This document shows positions 24,797 through 33,700 of a stretch of 64,000 bases of DNA, piece by piece. The DNA is from an uncultured Eubacteriales bacterium (lineage in GTDB: Bacteria; Bacillota; Clostridia; Oscillospirales; CAG-382), in contig CAKSUT010000001.1 in assembly GCA_934502885.1 (NCBI GenBank), positions 186,001-250,000 of the forward strand, in the 5' to 3' direction. Below the pieces are notes generated by a model. The model searched no databases. It was not told where the DNA came from and was given only the letters and a program-made list of their open reading frames with translations. Both the position numbers and the translations under genes were made by a program. How positions within the stretch are numbered: position 1 is the stretch's first letter; the number at the start of each line of letters is the position of its first letter.

Positions 24797-26752
24797 ATGC
24801 TTAAGTCGTACAGCGGCACGTTTGACCCCAACAAGCCCATCACAAGAGCCGAGTTTGCGGAGCTTGTTTACAACGCAGGTTTCGTAAAGGCAGGCGACAA
24901 AAAGGTAAGCTTTACCGATGTTCCCGAAACGCACGAGAGATACGCGGTAATAACCGCCGCTGCCTCCGCAGGTCTTGTGGGCGGCTACTCGGACGGAACC
25001 TTCCTTCCCGACAGAACGATAACCCGTGCGCAGGTTGCGACAGTCATAAACAACGCACTCGGCAGAACCCCCGACGCGGACAGAGTCGCCGCTCTCGGCG
25101 TAACGGCATTCTCCGATGTTGACAAGGATTTCTGGGCATACGGTGCGGTTTCGGAAGCCGCAGTTTCGCACGACTTCTCCGTCGCAGACGGCAAAGAAAC
25201 ATGGGCAAGCTTTACCGAAACGGTAGGCAAGGCGCAGTTTGACATTGCCGCAAAGAAGATTGCCGAGGTTGACGCACTTGCGGCGAAGCGTGCCGAGGAA
25301 ATAAAGAACGCTCCAGATTCTCTCTCGGTTACGGGAACGAAGTACTATGTATCTCCCGACGGAAACGACGACGCAGACGGAAAGTCTCCCGAAACGGCAT
25401 GGAAAACGCTTGACAAGGTGAACGGCTTCAAGTTTGCCGACGGCGACGGCGTATTCTTTGAAAGAGGCGGAATCTGGAGAGGCTCGATAACAATGAAGAG
25501 CCGCATGACCTACGGCGCATACGGCAAGGGTGAAAAGCCCCGTCTCTACGGTTCTCCCGTCAACGGTGCGGACGCTTCCATGTGGGAGCTTGCCGAAGGC
25601 ACGACAGACATCTGGCGCTTTAAGGAAAAGTTTGCCTCCGATATCGGAAACGTAATATTCAACGGCGGAGAGAACTTCTCGAGAAAGCTTATCCCCAATC
25701 ACACGGGTATGAAGTATGTCACGAGAAAGGATCCGTCCATAGCATTTGACTATAAAACGGAAATGACGGAGGATCTCGATATCTTCTTCGAGGCAGAATC
25801 CACAAGAGGCAATATGCCCGACCCGACAAACGCCGGCACGCTTTACTTAAAGTGCAAGGCAGGAAATCCCGGAGAGGTATTCGACTCTATCGAATTTGCG
25901 GCATACGGCTTCGGCTTCTATATGCCGAACGGCATACTCAAGACAGACATCACGGTTGACAACTTCTGCATAAAGTATTACGGTGCTCACGGCATATGCC
26001 CGGCAAGTGTTGTCACCAACTTCACGGTTTCAAACTGCGAAATCGGCTGGATAGGCGGCTCGGTTCAGCACTACGACCGAACAACGGGACGTGTGGTTCG
26101 CTTCGGCAACGGCGTTGAAGTCACCGACAAGTGCAAGAATTATGTCGTCGAAAACTGCCGCATTTACGAGTGCTACGACGCCGGCATCACCTATCAGCAG
26201 AACAGAGGCGGCACGCACGAGGTAACTGCCGAGGGTTACTCCTTCAGAAACAACCTCATTGAGTACTGCAACTACAGCATTGAGATTTACATGGCACGTG
26301 CGAACAACGACGCGCTCAGAGTCGTGCGCGACAGCGAGGTAAAGGACAACATTCTCCGCTTCTCGGGCTTCGGCTTCGGTGAATCACGTCCCGACAGCGG
26401 CGAGCAGTGTTCTCACATAAGAGCAGGCACCGGCGCCGACAACGGCAACCGTGCGGAGAACCTCGTAATCTCCGGCAATATCTTCGACCGCAGCAGATAC
26501 AGTCTTCTCTACTACGGAGCATACGAAAAGGATTGGCTTCCCACTCTCTCCGGCAACACCTACATTCAATACTACAACTTCGGTTCGTCGATATTCGGCT
26601 TCTTCGGCACGCCTCCGGCAACAAACCTTATCTACAGCGGAAGCGTGAAGAGCGACGCGGTTAAGTGCGGCGTAAACGCCGACCTCACCTCTTCGTTCTA
26701 CTTTGCCGATCCGTCTGCGGACGAGCTGACAAAGACACCTCAGCGCAAATAA
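24797..26752 (+). CDS. SLH/beta-helix surface protein, C-terminal part (same frame after TAA)
   Basis: 651 residues counted from the first ATG after the in-frame stop. It is the continuation of the gene at 23900 (together 23900-26752, 951 codons including the stops). It holds the rest of the second SLH repeat, a third (about 62-110, GLVGGYSDGTFLPDRTITRAQVATVI), a short helical linker, and a right-handed beta-helix domain. The latter begins with YYVSPDGNDDADGKSPETAW, as in DUF1565 and pectate-lyase-like proteins, and continues with Asn-rich turns (NFTVSNCEIGW, VENCRIYECYDAGITY). Such domains cleave or bind acidic polysaccharides; the active site is not assignable. No real ribosome site precedes this ATG, so translation alone from here would be poor. 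Confidence 0.78.
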   Translation: MLKSYSGTFDPNKPITRAEFAELVYNAGFVKAGDKKVSFTDVPETHERYAVITAAASAGLVGGYSDGTFLPDRTITRAQVATVINNALGRTPDADRVAALGVTAFSDVDKDFWAYGAVSEAAVSHDFSVADGKETWASFTETVGKAQFDIAAKKIAEVDALAAKRAEEIKNAPDSLSVTGTKYYVSPDGNDDADGKSPETAWKTLDKVNGFKFADGDGVFFERGGIWRGSITMKSRMTYGAYGKGEKPRLYGSPVNGADASMWELAEGTTDIWRFKEKFASDIGNVIFNGGENFSRKLIPNHTGMKYVTRKDPSIAFDYKTEMTEDLDIFFEAESTRGNMPDPTNAGTLYLKCKAGNPGEVFDSIEFAAYGFGFYMPNGILKTDITVDNFCIKYYGAHGICPASVVTNFTVSNCEIGWIGGSVQHYDRTTGRVVRFGNGVEVTDKCKNYVVENCRIYECYDAGITYQQNRGGTHEVTAEGYSFRNNLIEYCNYSIEIYMARANNDALRVVRDSEVKDNILRFSGFGFGESRPDSGEQCSHIRAGTGADNGNRAENLVISGNIFDRSRYSLLYYGAYEKDWLPTLSGNTYIQYYNFGSSIFGFFGTPPATNLIYSGSVKSDAVKCGVNADLTSSFYFADPSADELTKTPQRK

Positions 26753-26775
26753 CCTATCCCTTCTCTGTTATACAG

Positions 26776-26806
26776 TGCCGCCTCGAATGGGGCGGTATTT
26801 GTTTTT
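26776..26806 (+). terminator. Terminator of the SLH/beta-helix gene
   Basis: Stem TGCCGCC/GGCGGTA (one G-T pair) followed by TTTGTTTTT. Confidence 0.65.
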
Positions 26807-26826
26807 GAAAAGCCTCTGTCGAAACA

Positions 26827-26866
26827 GCCCCGGCGCAGTGAAATATTTCATTCACTGCGCCGGGGC
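26827..26866 (-). terminator. Strong hairpin, terminator of the convergent araC gene
   Basis: Perfect 16-bp stem GCCCCGGCGCAGTGAA/TTCACTGCGCCGGGGC with an 8-base loop; on the reverse strand it is followed by TGTTTCG. Confidence 0.75.
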
Positions 26867-26883
26867 GTTTAGGCTGTCTTCTA

Positions 26884-27675
26884 TTATTTCGTTTCATTGG
26901 GAGATATTCCGTAGAACTTTTTATACATTTTTGAAAAGGCAAACTGGTCGCCGTAACCGACGAGTCTTGCGGTCTGCTTGACGGAATTTCCCTTTTCGAG
27001 AAGCTCTTTCGCTTTTTCCATACGCACGGAAACTATATACTGCATTATCGATATCCCCGTTTCCTCCCTGAATCTGCGCGACAGGTAGCTTCGGTTGAAT
27101 CCGACCATGTCCGCTATTTTATCGACCGAAAGATTACACATATAGTTGAGCGAAATATACCGTCTTGCCTGTTTTACGTAATCCTCCGATTCGCTGTTTT
27201 TGCCGAACACCTCGTCGTACAGTCTGAAGAGCTTCGACAGCACAAATTCACATGTCAGCGTGTCGTTTGCGGCGCGGTCGGCAGGTTCGGTGAAAATCGA
27301 CGAGTCCTTGACCTTGATTATCGGACATTCGAGCATTCGCCACTTTTCCTGCAACGGTCCCATGAACGCTATCCAATAGTAGTGCCACGGGTCGTCGGCG
27401 TCCGCTTCGTAGTACGTTATATCCCCCTCGCATATGACGAAAGCGTCCCCGGAGGTGAGGTCGTAGCGAACTCCGTCCTTTTCAAAAAAGCCCTTGCCGG
27501 ACAGCACGTAGTGTATTATCGTGTACATACGCGCAGACGGTCCGAAGCGGTGCGACGGCGAACACTGCTCACGTCCGACGAAATACGGTCTGAGCTCCGA
27601 TATCACATCGTTGTTCCTCACCATATAGTAATACTGCTTGTTGTCACGATGTTTATAGGAATACTTTTTAGTCAC
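26884..27675 (-). CDS. AraC-family transcriptional regulator beside the GH27 gene
   Basis: 263 residues. The N-terminal cupin-like sensor (about 30-110) has YVLSGKGFFEKDGVRYDL and GDAFVICEGDITYYEADADD, followed by PWHYYWIAFMG, a signature of sugar-sensing AraC proteins. The C-terminal double HTH (about 160-260) has VDKIADMVGFNRSYLSRRFRE and ARLVGYGDQFAFSKMYKKF. The start is a GTG at 27675 with AAGGCGGTG upstream. It is divergent from the giant GH27 gene, which it probably controls in response to a galactoside; the ligand is inferred. Confidence 0.9.
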   Translation of the reverse strand: MTKKYSYKHRDNKQYYYMVRNNDVISELRPYFVGREQCSPSHRFGPSARMYTIIHYVLSGKGFFEKDGVRYDLTSGDAFVICEGDITYYEADADDPWHYYWIAFMGPLQEKWRMLECPIIKVKDSSIFTEPADRAANDTLTCEFVLSKLFRLYDEVFGKNSESEDYVKQARRYISLNYMCNLSVDKIADMVGFNRSYLSRRFREETGISIMQYIVSVRMEKAKELLEKGNSVKQTARLVGYGDQFAFSKMYKKFYGISPNETK

Positions 27676-27736
27676 TTTTTCACCGCCTTTGTTTTTATCA
27701 GGTAGTATTATACCATTACAAAGTCACAAAATTCCA

Positions 27737-27765
27737 TGGACGGAGAGAAAAATTTTTGTTAAAAT
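27737..27765 (+). promoter_or_regulatory. Probable promoter of the GH27 mosaic gene
   Basis: TGGACG at 27737-27742, 17-base spacer, TAAAAT at 27760-27765. The weak -35 fits activation by the divergent AraC protein. The reverse araC gene has an extended -10 TGGTATAAT around 27705-27715. Confidence 0.6.
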
Positions 27766-27799
27766 GAATTATCAAAATAAAATAATCGGAGGAATGTCA

Positions 27800-30700
27800 A
27801 TGAAACCGTATTTCAAAAGAATACTGTCGGCGGTGCTTGCAGGCATAATGACGGTCGGAATGTCACAAGGCTCATATGCCGCCGCAACGCAGACCGACGA
27901 AAATTCGGAGGCAGTATCCATGCAAAGCGCACTCACCTACGAAAAGAGGCTCACGCCCGTAATGGGCTGGGCGTCGTGGAACGCATTCGGTCACAACATC
28001 AACGACGAGTCTCTCATGACTCAGATGGATGCTCTTGTGTCAACGGGACTTGCCGACGCAGGCTACATCTACTTCAACATTGACGACACATATCAGAACG
28101 GCAGAGATTCCGAAACGGGACGTCTTAAAGTAAATGAGACAAAGTTCCCCTACGGAATGAAAAAGTACGCCGACGAAGCTCATGCAAGAGGACTTTACGC
28201 CGGTATCTATTCCGACGGCGGCGACAACAGCTGCGCTTCCGGCAACGACGAGGTCAACAAGCCGTGGGGCATCGGCGTCGGTCTCTACCAGCACGAAGAG
28301 GACGACATACATATGTACCTCGACGACGGCATTTACCGTGACACCTACGCAAAGGCGAACCCGGACGATCCCGGCATCGAGTGCTGGGGCTACGACTTCA
28401 TAAAGGTTGACTGGTGCGGCGGCGGTCACGCCGGACTCAACGACGAGGAACAGTACACGAAAATCGGCAACTACATCGAAGAGGTAGAAAAAAAGACCGG
28501 CAAGGACAAGATTTACAACATCTGCCGTTGGGCATATGCAGGACCGTGGCAATTAAAGTACGACTCGTGGCGTATCGGTGTGGACATCGACATGAGCGGC
28601 AACAGCTTCGACTCGGTAATGGTGCAGGTCGACAAGATGAAGAGTCTTTCCTACCTCACAAGCCCCGGTCACACAAACGACCCCGACATGATGGTCGTCG
28701 GCAAGGGTCTTACAGCCGAAGAGGATAAGACGCATTTCGCGCTCTGGTGTATGTTCTCCGCTCCGCTTATGATAGGCTGCAAGCTCGACACGCTCTCCGA
28801 TGAGACTCTCGCTCTTCTCAAAAACAAGGAGCTTATCGGTATAAACCAAGACCCGGCGTGCCTTTCGGCGTCCTACATCGGCGACATCGGAAACAAGGTT
28901 GAAATCTGGGTAAAGCCTCTCGGCAGTGCTGACAGCGACACAAAGGCAATCTGCTTCGTCAACCGCACGAAAGTACCGCAGACGCTTTCCTATGATTTCT
29001 CAAAGCTCGGTTACACGGGCAAGGTCAACATCCGTGAGCTTTTCGAGGGCAAAGACATGACTCCCGACTCCGGCGTTGATTTCACGCTCGGTTCTCACGA
29101 GACCGCGATATACAAGATATCTCCCACAGAAACCGTCCCCGAAGCGACTCTCTCCGCGTCGGTTTCCGACGTTGCGGAGAATATCACCTTTGCAGGTACC
29201 GAGGGCGAAGACTTTGCGATATTTGCAAAAGGCAATGACGGCACATTCAAGACTGCGTACACCGGAACAAAGTCCGAGTACACTTCGGCTGTTTCCTACA
29301 ACGGCACTGCAAAGGGCGTTTCGGTAACGGGCGAAAACGCTTCGTTCGCGGTAACTCTTCCGTCGAAAAACGAGGAATCGACCGCCGTTCTTTACTTCGG
29401 CGGCAACAGCGGAAGCGCAAACCTCACGGCGACAATCGGCGGAAAATCGATAAAGAAGACCGTCGCTCTCGACGGCGGCGCGAAGGCGCTTTCGATAAAG
29501 TACTACAGCACCTCCGACACGGGACTCACAATCACCGTAACGGGAGACGTAAATGTTGACGCAATCGCCGTTTCGTCCGACGTTGTCGGCACGGGAAGCG
29601 CATCTCTTTCCGAGACTCTCCCCACAACGGTTAACCTCACGGAGGTCGGTGCGTCCGACTGGATGTTCTACGGTCAGGTCGGAAACATAAGAGGCGTGCG
29701 AAAGCAGGACGGCGGCTCACAGATAAGAGTAGCGTCCGCAGGCGGCGAAAACATCACGACAAGCGGCATGGGAATTAACTACAAGTGGTCAGACGGCGAC
29801 GTTCAGACTGCCGTCTCCTCCGCAAAGGGCGGAACGAGAACCTATGACAGCTTCACAGTAAGTCTCCCTGCCGACAGCACAGAAAGAACCGTAACTCTCC
29901 CTATAGGAGTTTACTCCGGCAACGCAACGGTTGAATTTTACGTAGGAGAAGACAAGCTCTTCACGGAGACAATATCCGGAACCTCCGGCACTATGACCTC
30001 TCGTCTTTTCACCGCAAGCTACAGTGCCGACGGCAAGGCAGCCGCCACAGTTAAGATCACGCTTTCAAACAAGATAACGACAAGTGCGTTTATCGTTTTT
30101 GAGAGCGCATGGCTCACGGCTGAGGGAAGCGGATTCTCTCACAGCTCGGTCGGCACAGATGTCGAAAGCTTCGATCCGACGGTCGGCACGGCTGATTACG
30201 TAAAGTACGGCACAAGCGGAACACGCCTTGACGGCGCAAATCTCATCACAGACTGCCTCACTCTCGGCTCGACCGAAGTAACAGCCACCGCAGACGGCGA
30301 CTTCTTCTCCGGCTACGGCAGCGGCGTAGAGTTTACTCTTCCCGAAACAGGCACTCTCACAGCGGCTGACATATGCTTTGAGGTAAAGGGGGTCGTTGCG
30401 GGAATCAACGTATACACCGACGGCGAAAAATCGTACACCTCCGTTTCCGACACCAAGGACGGCAAAGAGGCGGTTCTCACCGTTTGGTACGACAAAAACG
30501 TAAAAGCAGGCGTCTCTCTCTCGGTTAAGGGAATGCTTGCCGAAAACGGCGGTATTACGCTCAAATCCGTATCTGTACGCAAAAATGCGGAATATGTAAC
30601 CGATTACCCGACGCTTTCCGAGACAGACGGCAAGATAACCGCCTCTATTCTCGCAAGAAGCGTATCGGACAAGACAGCAAAACTCAATCTCGAATACATA

Positions 30701-33700
30701 AGCGATACGGACGTCGTATCCTCCGCATCGTCCGACATAGCTCTCACAAGCGAGCTTTCCGAGGTATCGGTCACGGCGGATATTCCCGAAGGCTTCACCT
30801 CCGGCAAGGTCAAGGTTTACGTTTCCGATGCCGAAGGAAATATTCTCAGCAAAACCACGACACACTCTTATCCTCTCTCCTTTTCGGTAAGCACCGCTGA
30901 TGTGGAAAACAGAATCGGCGGACTTACCGCACAAAATCTCGTCGGCAAGGGCGCAGTTCTTCTCGACGTAAGGAGTGCGGAGGAATACGCCGCAGGTCAC
31001 ATAGACGGTGCGGTAAATATCGAATACACGACAGTAATCGACACGATAGAGAGCCTCTACCCAGACAAGAACACGGTCTTTGTCGCATACTGCTCTTCGG
31101 CAAAAAGAAGTGCGCAGGCGGTGCTCTCACTCACGGCTCTCGGCTACAAGTACGCTTACAATCTCGGCGAAATGACGGCATACGACGTCACTCCCTCCGT
31201 TTCTCTCCCCGACCCGTCCTCAAAAACATGGTCGGCAGGCGAAAGACTCTACATGACCTCTCCCGAAATCAGCCGCTACGACAAGGTTTCCGTGAAGTAC
31301 TCGCTCGGCAAAGACTCCACAGTCGCAGACGCGGTTGTCTACTCCGGCGCTGACGGTATTGCACTCCAAGATGACGGAAGCGGTTCATTCACCGTGAAAG
31401 CATACCTTGTACTCACCGAAAGCGGCGAGGTTCTTGCGGAGGACTCCGAGACCTACGAATTTCTCATTGAAGCTCCCGACGCTTCGGAAATTTCGTACTT
31501 CCTGTCCGACCTTGAAGTCACAAAATCCGGTTCTCTTTCGAACTACACAAAGCTCAACACCTCGGTAAACGGCGTAACAATAAACATCGCCGGAAACACC
31601 TACGAAAAGGGTATCGGCATGAATGCAGGTCCGGAGGACGGCTATCCCAAGGTAACGGCGAAAATCCCGGCAGGCGTGAAATACTTCGTTGCGGTTGTCG
31701 GACGCGACCGTGACATTGATTGGTCAAAGGGACAGACGGCGAGATTCTATGTTGAATTCGACGGAAAAGTCGCCGCTTCCTCGCCCGAACTCGGATGGGA
31801 CGATTCGTTCGTATTCAGAGTCGGTATTCCCGAGGGTGCGTCCGAGATAAGCGTATACGCCATAGGCGACGCCAACGGAAACCATGTTGCATTCGGAAAC
31901 GCGGGCTTCATGCTCGATCCCTCACAGATACTCCCGGATGTTTCAAAACTCAATATAGTCGCTTACTTCTCCGACCTCAATCCCACGCCGCAGGGAAGCT
32001 ACCGCAAGCTTGACGAATCCCTCGGCGGCGACGGAATAAAGATGAATGTCGCAAACACCGAGTTTGAAAAGGGCGTTGCGGTTAATGCCGGCACGACCGA
32101 CACATTCTCGACTTACACAGCCGACATTCCGGCAGGGGCAAACAAATTCATCGCGGTTGCCGGACGAGACCATCACAACGGCTCATCGTGGTACAGCAAG
32201 AACAACGCCACGTTCTACGTTGAAATCGACGGCGTTATAGCCGCAGAAACTCCCGAGCTTACGTGGGACGATTACTACGTTCTCAACGTAAACATTCCCG
32301 ACGGTGCAAAGAAGCTCCGTCTGTACGCTCTCGGAAAGCCCGACGGAAACCACTGCGCATTCGGTCTTTCGGTATTCGTCGATACGAGAAGCTACGTTTA
32401 CGTTTCCGACAGCGGTTCCGACTCGAACAACGGACTTTCCCCCGAGGCTCCGAAGAAAACCCTGTCCGCCGCCGCGGCTCTCTGCAAGGACGGCGACTGG
32501 ATTAAGGTAGTCGGCACATACACCTCAACAAACGGCGAAAAGCTCTCGCTTGACGGCGGTACGCTCAGAATCACAGGCTACGACGAAACGTCGAAATTCA
32601 TCTCTTACAGAGCGGTGCTCACCGGCGAAGTCGAATTCTCCGATATTATTCTCGGCAGATGCGACGGTGCGGAGGTTCCTCTGCGTGTCAACGGACAGAA
32701 TCTCACGATAGGCGCAGGAGTTTCCTTCGACGAAAGCTACACTCAAAACGGCACGGCGGCAACAAAGCGTCTTACCATAGCTCAGCACGACTACACCGAG
32801 GTAAACGGAGCGAACAGCACAATAAACATAAGCAGCGGCAACATCGGTCTTCTCTACGCCGGCAATAACTACGGCAACGCCTCCGGCGACGTAAAGATAA
32901 ACATAAGCGGCACGCCGACAATCGGCACTGTCGCACTCAATCACCATTCCAACCCCAAGTCCGTATTTACAGGAAATGCCACCGTAACAATCGACGGAGG
33001 TACGATAAACGAGGCGATAATCGGTTCCGCAAGCAAGGGCGGTTCCGACGGAACGATGCTCTTTGTCATAAACGGCGGCACGGTAAACAATCTCTATACA
33101 ACTACAAGAACCGGCGGCAATTACGGCGGCGACTACACGCATGAGGCAGTTATGCAGTCTGGAGTCAACATCTTCGAGATAAACGGCGGTACCTTCCCCG
33201 GAAAGACTGTAAACAGAGGCGGTCTTGACCCCGAGGCGACAAGAGTCGTTATCTTCAACAACGGCATCGGCGAAGACTTCACGGTTAAGGACGGCAAAGC
33301 GATAGTCGTAAAATCGACCTCCGAGGGTAAGGTTACGGCAAACGTAAACAACCTGAGCGTTCTCACGGGCTTCGACGTTGCGACCGAATATCCCAAGATA
33401 ATCGCAAACGGCGTTGTTTACGAAACCTACACCACAGACTCCGACGGACTCAAGCACTTCACGGTAGACGCTCCCGAGGCAGGAACGGTATTCAACATCG
33501 GCTACGGCATTACCGACATAAGCTTCGACCTCAACGGCGGTACGGGTACCGTTCCCGCAACGATAAAGACCTCCGCAGGAGACCTTGTCGCACTCCCGAG
33601 AACGGTTGACGCAACCAACGGCGACAAGATATTCACCGGCTGGAGCGAAACGCCCGACGGCGACAAGACCTTCCCGTCGTTTAAGGTTGCCGGTACGGGC

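Noticed and set aside
30065..31000. Long reverse-strand open frames opposite the GH27 mosaic (also 32525-33457 and 34460-35701)
   Set aside because: Same codon-bias effect; the forward frame carries recognisable domains throughout.
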